DNA from: Pyxidicoccus sp. MSG2
Lineage (GTDB): Bacteria > Myxococcota > Myxococcia > Myxococcales > Myxococcaceae
Direction of reading: 5' to 3'
Length of the DNA: 64,000 bases
Assembly (NCBI RefSeq): GCF_026626705.1
Contig: NZ_JAPNKC010000001.1
Location: forward strand, 7,024,001-7,088,000
Part shown: positions 28,277 through 37,688 of the stretch, in pieces
Layout: each line of letters begins with the position of its first letter
Position numbering within the stretch: the first letter of the stretch is position 1
Position numbers and translations under genes: made by a program
The notes under the pieces: model-generated
The model's input: only the letters and a program-made list of their open reading frames with translations
Database searches by the model: none
Told to the model about the DNA's origin: nothing

Positions 28277-29782
28277 TCACCGCAGGAGCAGCGTACGGAT
28301 CCGCTGGGCCACGCGCTGGGCGGACGGCGGGTCCTGGTTCGCCATCACCGCGACGGTGTAGCCCTTGCCCAGGTAGATATCGAGCTGGCTGTTGATGCCC
28401 GGGAAGCCGCCTCCATGGCCAATGATGCGGGCCCCCTGGAGCTGCTCCTCGAAGAAGCCGTAGGCATAGCGGGTGTCCTTGTCCTCGGGACGAGGCTGCA
28501 CCTTGCCCGTGGTCACCCACTGTGTGGCCTTGGCGCCGAGCAGCTTGTTCGCCTGGAGCGCCTGGGAAAAGCGCCACAGGTCCTCGACCGTCGAGTACCC
28601 GCCTCCGGCCGGGCCTCCCTTCACCACGTGGAGGTAGAGGTTGGTCCAGTCCCGCTTGGGACTCTCCTTCCCATCCGGGCCCTGGCGCGTGTAGCCCACG
28701 GCGAGGTTCGGCGGATCCCGGTCAAGCTCGTAGCAGTCCGAGTTCGTCATGCCGGCGGGCTTGTAGATGTGCTCGCGCACATAGTCGAAGTAGCTCTGTC
28801 CAGAGACCTTCTCGATGAGCGTCCCCAGCAGGAGGAAGCCGGAGTTGCTGTAGCTCCAGCGCGCCCCTGGCTCGAACGCGGGGGGCTCATCCACGAACAA
28901 CGGGAGGAAGTCTCTGGGTTCGCGCAGGCGGCTCTTGTCCGCCGCGTCGTACTTGTCATTGAAGAAGCTGCCGAGACCGGAGGTGTGGGTGAGGAGCTGA
29001 TGGACGGTCACCTTCTCGGCGACAGCCTTGTTCGGGTAGTCCGGCAGCACCTTCCCCACCGTGTCCTGGAACGAGAGCTTCCCGGCCTCGACCAGCTGCG
29101 CGATGGCGATGGCGGTGAACATCTTGTTCATCGAGCCGAGGTTGAACTTCGTGTCCAGCCGGTTGGGCACCTGAAAGCCTCGGCTCGCCAGGCCGAACGC
29201 CCCTTGATAGATGAGCGTGTCCCCCCGTGCGATCAGCACCGTCCCGGAGAAGGCCTCCGCCGCGGCCAGCTTCTCGACGTAGGCCTGCGTGGCCCTGGCC
29301 ACCTCCTCGTCGCTCAGCGGACGGCCGCTGTCGCCCGCGACGGGCTGGAGCTTCACGGCGGTGATGCCGTGCGGCGCCTTCGCCTCGACATCGACCTGCA
29401 GCCGCACCGATTCACCGGCCAGCTTGTCCTTCGCCACCAGGATGACAGTGCGCTCGCGCGACGACTCCACCTTCTGGAGGGTCAGCCCTTCCGTTTTCAT
29501 CCACAGCTCCCCGTATGTGCCAAGGTGCTGCTCGGCGGGGTGCTGGGTCAGGGCTGCCTTCGCGTAGTGCTCCTGGATGAAGGCGAGCATCTTGCGGCCG
29601 TCGCCCTCGTTGAACACCTGGAGCAGCGCCGCGGCCTGCCGTCCCGCGGGCGTGTCCGGCAGTCCGGCTGGCTCCTGCGCGCGTGGAGCGTCCGACGCCC
29701 GCGCTGGGGCCGCCACGAGCACGGCGAGGGCTGCCACCATCACCACCACGGGACGCAGCAATGATTGCTTCAGAAGTCGCAT
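28277..29782 (-). CDS. Serine hydrolase of the beta-lactamase / D-alanyl-D-alanine carboxypeptidase family
   Basis: This 501-aa exported protein has a Sec signal peptide (cleavage near residue 29). A beta-rich domain of about 120 residues (45-150) is followed by a class C beta-lactamase-fold domain (about 160-500). All three active-site motifs are visible: SxxK as S217-M-N-K220, YSN at 311-313 and HGGG near residue 465. This group cleaves peptides or esters of D-amino acids or acts as an esterase; it is not necessarily a resistance enzyme. ATG 29782 follows CAGGA; the upstream 41 codons of the longer frame are not credible. Confidence 0.88.
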   Translation of the reverse strand: MRLLKQSLLRPVVVMVAALAVLVAAPARASDAPRAQEPAGLPDTPAGRQAAALLQVFNEGDGRKMLAFIQEHYAKAALTQHPAEQHLGTYGELWMKTEGLTLQKVESSRERTVILVAKDKLAGESVRLQVDVEAKAPHGITAVKLQPVAGDSGRPLSDEEVARATQAYVEKLAAAEAFSGTVLIARGDTLIYQGAFGLASRGFQVPNRLDTKFNLGSMNKMFTAIAIAQLVEAGKLSFQDTVGKVLPDYPNKAVAEKVTVHQLLTHTSGLGSFFNDKYDAADKSRLREPRDFLPLFVDEPPAFEPGARWSYSNSGFLLLGTLIEKVSGQSYFDYVREHIYKPAGMTNSDCYELDRDPPNLAVGYTRQGPDGKESPKRDWTNLYLHVVKGGPAGGGYSTVEDLWRFSQALQANKLLGAKATQWVTTGKVQPRPEDKDTRYAYGFFEEQLQGARIIGHGGGFPGINSQLDIYLGKGYTVAVMANQDPPSAQRVAQRIRTLLLR

Positions 29783-29981
29783 CGGTCGGTCCTGTCGGAA
29801 GACGGGTTCCAGCCTTGGAGAGCCGGTCCGCGCGGAGATGATGCGCGAGGCACGGCTTCTCCTGTGCAGCATGACAGCACCATGACGAAGAAATGGGGCA
29901 CCCATGGCACTGGTTCGTCAGGACCGGGCGGCGGCCTTGCAGAAGGAGCGCGGCGGTTCCCTGCATGCTTGAGATGTGTGG

Positions 29982-31058
29982 CTATCCGCCGTCCGCGCGC
30001 TGGGTGGGACCTGAAGTGGCGCGGGGCGGGGGCACGAAGGTGGGCACGTAGCACGCGCCCCGGTACACATAGGCGTCGTCGTCACAGTCCTTCATGTCTG
30101 TGATTGGCTGCTTCCTCCAGCAGGCGCCATTGATGGCAACCTGCATCTTGCCAGGACAGCGGCCCTTGGCATCCGGGCGGCGTTGCCCTGGGAGGGGCTT
30201 GAGTGGCAGGTCCTCGGAAATGGCGGGCCACACGGAGGGCGCTTCCTCGGGAACCTCCGGGGCCGTCAGGGCGGAGTCTCCCACCGCCACGGTGCCTGCA
30301 TCCTTCGAGGCGTCTTCCTCCTCGAGCTGCCCTGTTGCGGGCGCCCTGACGGACAGGGCGCTCAGCAGTCCCACGGCGCACAGTGCCAGTGCGCCTCCCA
30401 ATCTCGCGGCGGTGAACCCGGACCGCCTCGCCGCGCGAGGCGGTGGCCGCACGGTGACACGCTGGAGAGGAGGGAAGAGTCCCGCGGGCCGGGGCTCGTC
30501 TCCCGTGAAGAGGGGCGCATCCGCCTCGGGCCCCGCCTTCCGTGCGGCCTGCTCCAGCGCTTCCGCCACCTCGCGCGCACTCCCCCGCGCCGCGGGGTCG
30601 GGCGAGAGCATCCGAGACACCCGGGCGCTCAGCTCCTCGGAGCAGCGGACATTGAAAGCTCGCGGGAGCCAGGCGCTCCGCGCTTCCGTGCGCCAGAGCC
30701 AGGCGTCTTCGTCATCGGGGTGTGTCGAAGGAGGGTAGTCATGGAGCGGTGCGCCCTCGACCAGCTCCATGACCAGCCAGGCGTAGGACGCTCCTCCGGG
30801 GGCCTGCCACTGGCCGTGGTCGAGCAAGCGGGGGACGGCGGGGTGGTGGAGACGGGAGAGCAGCTCGGCTTCCCGCGCGAAGCGCGCATCACCGGGGGAC
30901 AGGGCCAGCTTGAGGGCCACGAAGCCCGCCGCTTCCTCGGGCCCCACGGCGCGATAGACGACTCCGTAGGCCCCCCGGCCATGCGGCTCCACCACACGCC
31001 ACGGTCCGATATGCGTCCCGGAGGGCAGACTTGCCGGATTCAGGTGGCCCAGCTCCAT
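29982..31058 (-). CDS. Ser/Thr kinase-like protein with in-frame loss of the catalytic core
   Basis: This 358-aa protein opens with a good kinase N-lobe: the glycine loop GRGAYGVVY (about 27-35), ALK (Lys50), an alphaC Glu near 63 and the hinge LVMELVEGAPLHDY. It then jumps at about residue 108 straight to PPSTHPDD, a sequence normally found after the C-lobe. HRD, DFG and the APE region (about 150 residues) are missing without a frameshift. The C-lobe end (SRMLSPDPAARGSAREVAEALEQAA) is present. A membrane helix follows (about 218-237), then an Ala/Glu-rich linker and a small Cys-containing C-terminal domain ending PPRATSG. It cannot transfer phosphate by the normal mechanism. ATG 31058 follows GAGG. 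Confidence 0.8.
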   Translation of the reverse strand: MELGHLNPASLPSGTHIGPWRVVEPHGRGAYGVVYRAVGPEEAAGFVALKLALSPGDARFAREAELLSRLHHPAVPRLLDHGQWQAPGGASYAWLVMELVEGAPLHDYPPSTHPDDEDAWLWRTEARSAWLPRAFNVRCSEELSARVSRMLSPDPAARGSAREVAEALEQAARKAGPEADAPLFTGDEPRPAGLFPPLQRVTVRPPPRAARRSGFTAARLGGALALCAVGLLSALSVRAPATGQLEEEDASKDAGTVAVGDSALTAPEVPEEAPSVWPAISEDLPLKPLPGQRRPDAKGRCPGKMQVAINGACWRKQPITDMKDCDDDAYVYRGACYVPTFVPPPRATSGPTQRADGG

Positions 31059-31226
31059 GAAGTGCCTCGTGAAGAGGTACGCGGTCTGCTCCGCGTACCT
31101 CAGTGAGTCTCGCGGCTCTCTCGCCTCCGCCTTCCTCGACAATGCCTGAGGTGCACCGCCGCCGCATGCGCTCGCTTCGCGGTGCGCGAGCCAGCGGCAC
31201 GCCGTGCTACGACAATCTTGCCCCGA

Positions 31227-32006
31227 TCACGGCTTGGGCTCGGGCTCATGCACACGCACATGCGTCCCGCCCGAGAGCACGCGCGAGGGAGCGATTCCGA
31301 AGAAGTGCCGGAACGCCTTGCTCAGGTGCGCTGAGTCGACGAACCCGGCCTCGTGAGCGGCCAGCGTGAGATTCCCGCCCGTGGCGAACCGCCGACTGGC
31401 CTCGCGCAGGCGCTGCCACGTCCGCAACTGGCGCGGCGTGACGCCGAGCTCGGCCTGGAAGAGGTGCTGCAGACGTGAAGGCGACACGCCCGTGCGTGCG
31501 GCGAGCGTGTCGAGCCGCCAGAGGGCCTCCGGCTGACGGGAGATGAACGCCGCCACCTCCTCCACCCGGGCGTCGCTCGCATACCGCCCCGGGGGAGGCC
31601 CGACCTGCCGTGCCACCCACGCCTCGAGCTCCGCGTCCGGAAGCTCGCCCTCGAAGATGGCCCTGAGCTCCTCGCGCCGCCGCCGGGGCGGCCCGAGCAC
31701 GTGCATGCTCTCGAAGGCGGGCAGCTCGGCATGCTCGCAGAGCTGTCGGTGGTCGACCTGGCCCGGGGTCAGGTGGAGGACGCCCATCAGCGTCTCGCCG
31801 CAGTCCAGCTCGTGGAGGCACCCGGGCGCGACGACGAGGTGGTCGACGGAGTGCCACCTCGCGGAGGGCTGCCCGAGACGGAACCCGAACTGGCCGTCGA
31901 TGCCCACGAGCAATGCCGCGCCCGTGTGCGCATGCATGGCCACGCGGCCCAGCCGTGCAATGGACAGCACCCGGTCCTGCCAGAGGTCGATGCGCGCCCG
32001 GAACAT
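31227..32006 (-). CDS. AraC family transcriptional regulator
   Basis: This 259-aa regulator has an N-terminal cupin-like sensing domain (about 15-110: VAMHAHTGAALLVGIDGQFGFRL). The C-terminal AraC double helix-turn-helix (about 155-245) includes LAARTGVSPSRLQHLFQAELGVTPRQL and the signature AAHEAGFVDSAHLSKAFRHFFGIAPS. Its start is about 60 bases from the start of a divergent small membrane protein gene, which is therefore its most likely target. The ligand is unknown. The start ATG was chosen because the longer frame overlaps the divergent gene. Confidence 0.9.
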   Translation of the reverse strand: MFRARIDLWQDRVLSIARLGRVAMHAHTGAALLVGIDGQFGFRLGQPSARWHSVDHLVVAPGCLHELDCGETLMGVLHLTPGQVDHRQLCEHAELPAFESMHVLGPPRRRREELRAIFEGELPDAELEAWVARQVGPPPGRYASDARVEEVAAFISRQPEALWRLDTLAARTGVSPSRLQHLFQAELGVTPRQLRTWQRLREASRRFATGGNLTLAAHEAGFVDSAHLSKAFRHFFGIAPSRVLSGGTHVRVHEPEPKP

Positions 32007-32066
32007 CCGCCCAGCGTAGCCGGTTCGTACAAGCCCCGGGGGGCGCGGGGGTTCCACAGTCGCGCC

Positions 32067-32504
32067 ATGAATCTCGCCCAGAGCATCTCCGTCTTCGCGG
32101 CCGGCGGCTTCCTGCTGGCCGGCCTGTTGTTCGGCGTCTGGAAGTACGCCCAGATTGCCAGCAGCCCCAAGGCCCAGGCGTCCACCTACGTCGACATCGC
32201 CCACCGGGCCGCGCTGCTGTATTCGTTCGCGTGTCTGGTCGTCGAGCGCTTCGTCGTCCTCAGCACGCTGGATGCCACCGTCGAGCTGGTAGCGGTCCTC
32301 TCGGTGGTGGGTTTCTTCGCATTCGGGCTCTCGTCCTACGTCGTCCACGGCATCTTGCGGGACACGGACAACCAGTTCGCGCGTCCCCACAAGCTCGGGC
32401 GAGCTGAGCTTCACCCCGCGGTGATGGTCGGCTCCATGGTCGCGCTCGTCGCCGGCGAGCTCGGGGGCTTCGCGGTGTTGTTCTGGGGCGCCATCTCTTC
32501 GTGA
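32067..32504 (+). CDS. Small integral membrane protein, unknown function
   Basis: This 145-aa hydrophobic protein has four predicted transmembrane helices (about 9-28, 46-65, 74-98, 117-140) and a short polar loop with RDTDNQFARPHKLGRAE between helices 3 and 4. I do not recognise a named family. It is transcribed divergently from the AraC-type regulator with a 60-base shared promoter region. This suggests ligand-controlled expression and perhaps transport or sensing of a small molecule. Confidence 0.75.
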   Translation: MNLAQSISVFAAGGFLLAGLLFGVWKYAQIASSPKAQASTYVDIAHRAALLYSFACLVVERFVVLSTLDATVELVAVLSVVGFFAFGLSSYVVHGILRDTDNQFARPHKLGRAELHPAVMVGSMVALVAGELGGFAVLFWGAISS

Positions 32505-32538
32505 GCCGGACGGCGCCGGGAGCCCGGGGAGTGGGGCC

Positions 32539-33153
32539 TCAGAACGTGGCGCCGATGCTGAGCGTGGCGTTGTAGCTGCCGCCGCTCGCGAAGTCGGCGT
32601 TGACGACGTCCTGGTCCACTGTCGGGGTGTTCGGGGCGAACTCCTCATCGAAGAGGAGGTTGTAGTTGCCGCGCAGGTCGGCGCTGAAGTTGCCGGAGTA
32701 GAAGCGCAGCCCCGCTCCGAGCGGCACGGAGCCCACGGTGTCGTCGCTGTAGCCGAGCGCCTCTCCGCCACTGCGCACGTTGTAGTCGCTCACCCCGATG
32801 CCCCCGAGGATGTAGGGCTGCACGGGGCTGGCGGTCAGCCCGACGGTCGCCACGGCCTGCCCGCCGTTGCGGACGATGTCCGGGTTGCCCAACTGGTCCT
32901 CGAGCCCATCCAGGTCGATGGAGTTCACCGCGCCGCTGTAGCCCAGTTCCAGCCCGAGCACCTTCGAGGGCTTGAGCGTCAACGTGGCACCGTAGGCCGC
33001 GCCCGGGTCGATGCGAGGAGCCAGGGCACCGCTGTAGCCCTCCACGCCGCCGCCCGCGGAAACCGTGAGGCCGCGCATGTCCGCGTCACCTTCCTTCGCG
33101 AGGGCTCCGGTCCCCCATAACAGGCCCACCATCAATGCCAGGATGCGCTTCAT
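32539..33153 (-). CDS. Outer-membrane beta-barrel protein
   Basis: This 204-aa protein has a Sec signal peptide (about 1-20, ALA). Alternating amphipathic strands rich in Gly and aromatics follow, ending in the C-terminal aromatic ATLSIGATF, the pattern of an OmpA-like eight-stranded barrel. There is no OmpA peptidoglycan-binding domain. It is converged on by the plus-strand membrane protein. A 14-base palindrome (33201-33214) lies about 50 bases upstream of the start and may be an operator. Function unknown. Confidence 0.8.
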   Translation of the reverse strand: MKRILALMVGLLWGTGALAKEGDADMRGLTVSAGGGVEGYSGALAPRIDPGAAYGATLTLKPSKVLGLELGYSGAVNSIDLDGLEDQLGNPDIVRNGGQAVATVGLTASPVQPYILGGIGVSDYNVRSGGEALGYSDDTVGSVPLGAGLRFYSGNFSADLRGNYNLLFDEEFAPNTPTVDQDVVNADFASGGSYNATLSIGATF

Positions 33154-33200
33154 TGCCGCCCCCCCGAGAAGTTCAGGTTCAGCGACAACCTTTGGACGCG

Positions 33201-33214
33201 TGCACGGCCGTGCA
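33201..33214. promoter_or_regulatory. 14-base perfect palindrome upstream of the barrel gene
   Basis: The sequence TGCACGGCCGTGCA is its own reverse complement. It lies 48 bases before the beta-barrel start. It may be an operator or a hairpin in the 5' leader; high GC makes chance palindromes more likely. Confidence 0.35.
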
Positions 33215-33296
33215 ACAAGGGACGGCCTGACCACGGGCTCGGTGGCTCAACTCCCCATCACCTGGGGATGAAGCGGCCGGCCAGCCACGGGAATGC

Positions 33297-34502
33297 TCAG
33301 GCCCGGGCGTCGCGCGCCGCGAGGGACTTCGCCGCGGGCTGTGCCGGCAGCTCGATGATGAAGCGGGCGCCCACTCCACTCTGCCCTTCGGCCCGGATGC
33401 TCCCCCCGTGCCGCTGGATGACGTTCGATACCGTCGCGAGCCCCAGCCCGGTGCCCGCATAGCCCGAGGCCGAGGGGAGCCGGACGAAGGGCTCGAAGAG
33501 CTTCGGCGCGGCATGAGTGTCGAAGCCGATGCCATTGTCCTCGACGACGAGTGAAGCCGGCGTCGGGCCACGCGTCACCGCGATGCGAGCGCCAGGCCGG
33601 CCCACGACGAACTTCCACGCGTTCTCGAGCAGGTTCGTCAGCGCGACGCGCATCAGTCCCTCGTCGACGGTGAAGACCAGCCCCGGCTCGACGTGGGTCT
33701 CCACGGGAGACGCGGCATGCCGTGCCCGGAGGGAACGGAGGATGTCTTCGCTGACAGCCGACAGGTCGGTCGGGCGCGGAGCGAGTCCGCCCACCTTGGC
33801 GAAGTGGAGGCGGATGAGGCTCTCCGTGATGTCGTTCATGCGGTCCGCGGCGCCCCGGATGTCCTGGACGGCATCGTTCTGCGCGTCGGGGAGCGGCTCG
33901 CTGACCAGCCAGTTCGCGCTGCTCCGAACGACCTGGATGAGGTTTCGGAGGTCGTGAGCCACCGTCGCGGCAAAGGCCTGGAGCTGGGTATTGGCCGCTC
34001 GCAACTCGACGGTGCGCTTCGCCACCTGGCGCTCCAGCGAGCGGCGCAGGGCGATGTTCTGGAGGCAGGAGGCGACCACGGTGGCGAGCGAGTCGAGCCG
34101 GGCGAGCTGGTCGGACGTGGGCTCGAAGCGCAGCTGCCAGTAGGCGCCGATGGCCGCCGACACCTCTCCCTGCCCCACCGGCACCATCGCCATGCTCTTC
34201 ACGAAGGTCGGGGCGTAGGCCTCCACGGGCACTCGCGGGTCGGCGAACACGTCTGGGATGACGGTCCGCTTGCCATTCATCATGCACCAGCCGCTGACGC
34301 ACGACGTCAGTGGAAAGCGGCGCCCCTTGAACATCGGACCAATCGCATCCTCGTCGACATAGAAGCACTCGTCCCCATCACGAATGACGAAGGTGACGCC
34401 GTCGCAGCCCACCCATTTCCGGGCGGCGCGACGAATGACAGCAATGACTTCCGCGTCGGTCTCGGCGTCGCCCAATTCACGTGCGATATGCGCAAACTCC
34501 AT
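33297..34502 (-). CDS. GAF-domain sensor histidine kinase
   Basis: This 401-aa cytosolic kinase begins with a GAF domain (about 5-150, including VSGWCMMNGKRTVIPDVFADPRV). A short coiled coil (about 152-176) leads to the HisKA helix with phosphoacceptor H183 in AHDLRNL. The HATPase_c domain has an N box NLLENAWKF, D box VEDNGIGF and G2 box GTGLGLA. There are no transmembrane helices, so it senses an internal signal such as redox, light or a small ligand. It has no receiver and no response regulator next door. ATG 34502 follows GAGGGGG. Confidence 0.92.
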   Translation of the reverse strand: MEFAHIARELGDAETDAEVIAVIRRAARKWVGCDGVTFVIRDGDECFYVDEDAIGPMFKGRRFPLTSCVSGWCMMNGKRTVIPDVFADPRVPVEAYAPTFVKSMAMVPVGQGEVSAAIGAYWQLRFEPTSDQLARLDSLATVVASCLQNIALRRSLERQVAKRTVELRAANTQLQAFAATVAHDLRNLIQVVRSSANWLVSEPLPDAQNDAVQDIRGAADRMNDITESLIRLHFAKVGGLAPRPTDLSAVSEDILRSLRARHAASPVETHVEPGLVFTVDEGLMRVALTNLLENAWKFVVGRPGARIAVTRGPTPASLVVEDNGIGFDTHAAPKLFEPFVRLPSASGYAGTGLGLATVSNVIQRHGGSIRAEGQSGVGARFIIELPAQPAAKSLAARDARA

Positions 34503-34701
34503 CCACGCCCCCTCGTCCCAGGGATACTACTGGCATCAGGTCTCCCGGGTGTCATGCCAGGGACCTGCCACGTGGAACCCACCCCAGACGTCCAGTGCGC
34601 ACAGCGCCGGCATTGGGGATTTTCACAGGGTCAAGCGCACCCCATGTCCAGCCGCTTGCCCGGCATGGGGTGCTGCTCGCGATAGACAAACGGGTGTGCG
34701 C

Positions 34702-36801
34702 CTACTTGCGCAGCAGCGTGCCCTCGAAGAAGAACGCCAGACACGCGGCGAGAATCAGCCACGTCCACAGCGGCACGGCCGGCTTGTCCGAGTCGCCGCT
34801 GGACGCCTTCACCGTGTCTTCTCCGAAGTACGCGGTGAGGGTGTCCTGCGGCACGCGGCCCAGGTCACTCTCCGCCGGGTCCAGCGACGCGGCGAAGGAC
34901 AGCGCCGGCAGCATCTTGCCGTCCGCGCCCAGCACCGAGTACGCGCCCGGCTCCGTCACCGGGCCCGCCACCAGCGAGCCGTCCGGCTGCTCCTTCACCG
35001 GCACCTCACTGCCATCCGGAGCGCGCACCGCGGACACCTTCTGTGTGCCCTCGGGCCGCAGCGTCGCGCCCTCGCCTACGCGCACCCGAATCTCCTCGCG
35101 CTCCTCCAGCGAGCCCGTGAGGTACGCGGCGAAGCGCTGCATCAACGGCAGGAACGAGGTGCGAATCGCGAAGTCACTCCAGTCGCGGTCCACCGTGCTG
35201 GTGAACAGCGCCACGCGCCCCTTGCCCTTGCGCATCACCGCCACCGCCGGAGCGCCGTCCTCGTACGTGGCCAGCACCTGGCTCGCACCCGGTGAGCCCG
35301 GGTTGTCCGCCTCCAGCAGCATGTACTTGTAGAAGCGCGCCCCGATGAGTCCTTCCTCGGCGCGCCCCGTGAAGGGCGAGAAGAGGACGTGCTCCACCGA
35401 CACCTTCGCCAGCCGCGCCGTCTTCGTGTCCGCTTCCGGGTCCTCGCGCTCGACACTGGTGCGCACCAGGCGCAGCGGGCGCGGCAGCACGCTGCTGAGC
35501 CGCTCGTTGTACTCCTCCGTGTTCACCCGGTCGCCCATGCTGATGAAGAGGCCACCGCCGTTCTCCACGAAGTCCGCCAGTCGCTTCGCGTCGTCCGCGC
35601 CCGGCGCCGCCACGTTGAGCAGCAGCACCAGGTCATACGTGGAGAAGTCCTCGCGCAGCCCCACCTCCGCGTCGCGCGTGGCCACCTCCACCGGCGAGCC
35701 CGGCGCGGTGAGCGCCGCATCCACGAAGAAGGCCTCGTCCCGGTAGCGCGTCGCATGCGGCGCCCCGTTCACCACCAGCGCCTTCAGCGCGCGAGGCACC
35801 GGCAGTACGAAGGCCCGCTTGTCATCCTCCGCCAGCGAGTCCGGCGCCAGCGACACCTGCCCCACCACCGTGCCGCCCTGCGGGAAGCGCACCGTCAGCG
35901 CCTTCTGCGTGGTGCCGCCCGCGGGCACGTCCACGAAGCCCTTGGCCAGCATCGTCTCGCCCACGCGCACGGTGGCCTCCAGGTCCTTCACCGCCTCCGC
36001 GCCGAAGTTGCGCACCGTGAAGGTGAACTGGAACGAGCGAGGCCCCGCCTGCAGCGCGGGCTCCACCTTGAGGTCGACAATCGCGTGGTTGTTCAGCACG
36101 TCCCGACCGCTGGCCGCGTCGCGCAGCACCACTTCCGGCTTCACGGGCGCGCCCGTGGGGCCCTTCACCGTGGGCGGCGGCGCCTCCAGTCGGAAGGCTC
36201 CGGCCGTCATGTCGGAGACCACCACCAGCCGCTTGCCCGGCATGGGGTTCTCCTCCAGCGCCCGCGCCGCCATGTCCATGCAGCGCGACAGGTCCGCGGC
36301 CCCGTAGGTCGGCTTCGCCTCGTCCACCATGCCCCGCAGCCGGGCCCGGTCGAAGCCGGGCGGCGGAGGCGCGGCCGGCGACTCCGTGCACACCAGCACC
36401 GTGGCGGGCTCCTCTGGGAGCAGGTCCTTCAGCGCGTCACGCGCCTCGTCCCGGCCTCGCTCGAAGAGGGACGTGCCGTCCGACCAGCGCATGGACAGCG
36501 ACGCGTCCAGGATGATGGCCGTGGCGGCGGGGCCCTTCACGATTTGCGCGGCCGCCGCGTCGCGGCTCCATTCCGGCCGGGCCAGCGCAATGGGAATGGC
36601 GAGGAGGATGAGGGTGCGCAGCGCGTACAGCAGCAGGCGCTTGAGCTTGAGGCGGCTGGCGGTGCGCTTCTGGCTGCGCAGCACGAAGGCCAGCGGACCG
36701 AAGGGATGCGGCCGGGGACGGCGCCGGTCGAACAGGTGCACCAGCAGGGGGATGAGGGCGCCCAGCGCGCCCAGCAGCATCCACGGATTGCCGAACGTCA
36801 C
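34702..36801 (-). CDS. BatA-type membrane protein with VWA domain
   Basis: This 699-aa protein starts with the BatA N-terminal membrane region (FGNPWMLLGALGALIPLLVHLFDRRRP, then a second helix near 62-80). A von Willebrand factor A domain follows (about 95-255) with the MIDAS motif DASLSM. Next come a beta domain, a class-I-amidotransferase-like domain (about 340-480, GGGLFISMGDRV) and a C-terminal transmembrane helix. BatA-like proteins work with MoxR ATPases in envelope protein maturation. Its GTG start overlaps the DUF58 stop by four bases (GTGA), and it is the last gene of the moxR operon. Confidence 0.88.
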   Translation of the reverse strand: MTFGNPWMLLGALGALIPLLVHLFDRRRPRPHPFGPLAFVLRSQKRTASRLKLKRLLLYALRTLILLAIPIALARPEWSRDAAAAQIVKGPAATAIILDASLSMRWSDGTSLFERGRDEARDALKDLLPEEPATVLVCTESPAAPPPPGFDRARLRGMVDEAKPTYGAADLSRCMDMAARALEENPMPGKRLVVVSDMTAGAFRLEAPPPTVKGPTGAPVKPEVVLRDAASGRDVLNNHAIVDLKVEPALQAGPRSFQFTFTVRNFGAEAVKDLEATVRVGETMLAKGFVDVPAGGTTQKALTVRFPQGGTVVGQVSLAPDSLAEDDKRAFVLPVPRALKALVVNGAPHATRYRDEAFFVDAALTAPGSPVEVATRDAEVGLREDFSTYDLVLLLNVAAPGADDAKRLADFVENGGGLFISMGDRVNTEEYNERLSSVLPRPLRLVRTSVEREDPEADTKTARLAKVSVEHVLFSPFTGRAEEGLIGARFYKYMLLEADNPGSPGASQVLATYEDGAPAVAVMRKGKGRVALFTSTVDRDWSDFAIRTSFLPLMQRFAAYLTGSLEEREEIRVRVGEGATLRPEGTQKVSAVRAPDGSEVPVKEQPDGSLVAGPVTEPGAYSVLGADGKMLPALSFAASLDPAESDLGRVPQDTLTAYFGEDTVKASSGDSDKPAVPLWTWLILAACLAFFFEGTLLRK

Positions 36802-37676
36802 CCGCGCCTCCCGCGCCGCGCGAGGTAGCGCAGCAGCACGTCGTCCAGCTTGTCGTCGGTGCGCACCAACTCGTAGTCCACGTCCGCCTCGGCGCACGCG
36901 GCCTTCGTGCTCGCGAGGAAGGCGTTGAACTCCTCCAGGTAGCTCTCCTTGATTTCGCGCGGATTGACTTCGATGCGGCCCTCGCCCTCCATGTCGAGGA
37001 ACAGCGTGGGGTCATCGAAGGGGAACGTCAGCTCCGCCGGGTCCACCAGGTGGAACACGGAGACGTCGTTCTTCCGCTGCCGCAGCGCGAGGATGCGCTT
37101 GAGCGCGTCCTGGTTCTCGTCGAGCAAGTCAGACAGGACGATGACGGTGGAGCGGCGCGGCAGCACCTCCACCAGGTGGTCCGCGGCGCTGCCCAGGTCC
37201 GTGGCGCCGTTGGGCTGCGTGGACTCCAGCGTGTCGAGCAGCACGTTGAGGTGGCCCGCGGACGCGCGCGGCGGCACGTCCCGCCACTTGCCGCCCGTCA
37301 TCAGCGCCAGGCCCGCCGCGTCCTGCTGGCGCACCAGCAGGTAGCAGAGCGCGCCGGCCAGCGTGTTGGCCACGTCCAGCTTGCTCAGTGCGCCGCTGCG
37401 GTAGCCCATGGAGGCGGAGGCATCCACCACCATGACGGCGCGCAGGTTCGTCTCATGCTCGAAGCGCTTGACGTAGTACTTGTCGAACTTGCCGTACGCC
37501 TTCCAGTCCAGGTGGCGCAGCTCGTCGCCGGGGGCGTACTCCTTGTGCTCGGCGAACTCCACGCTCTGCCCCTGATGGGGGCTCTTGTGGAGGCCGGACA
37601 GCACGCCCTCCATCACCGCGCGGGCGCGCAGCTTCACTCCGCGGAGGCGGGCCAGCGTCTGGGCGTCGAGCAGCAT
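36798..37676 (-). CDS. DUF58 domain protein
   Basis: This 292-aa protein carries the DUF58 signature (EYAPGDELRHLDWKAYGKFDKYYVKRFEHETNL) around residues 45-80. A VWA-like domain follows with the metal site VDASASMGY. DUF58 proteins are standard partners of MoxR AAA+ ATPases and BatA. It lies between moxR (12 bases upstream) and batA-like (4-base overlap). Confidence 0.9.
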   Translation of the reverse strand: MLLDAQTLARLRGVKLRARAVMEGVLSGLHKSPHQGQSVEFAEHKEYAPGDELRHLDWKAYGKFDKYYVKRFEHETNLRAVMVVDASASMGYRSGALSKLDVANTLAGALCYLLVRQQDAAGLALMTGGKWRDVPPRASAGHLNVLLDTLESTQPNGATDLGSAADHLVEVLPRRSTVIVLSDLLDENQDALKRILALRQRKNDVSVFHLVDPAELTFPFDDPTLFLDMEGEGRIEVNPREIKESYLEEFNAFLASTKAACAEADVDYELVRTDDKLDDVLLRYLARRGRRG

Positions 37677-37688
37677 GCGTGGGCGCGC

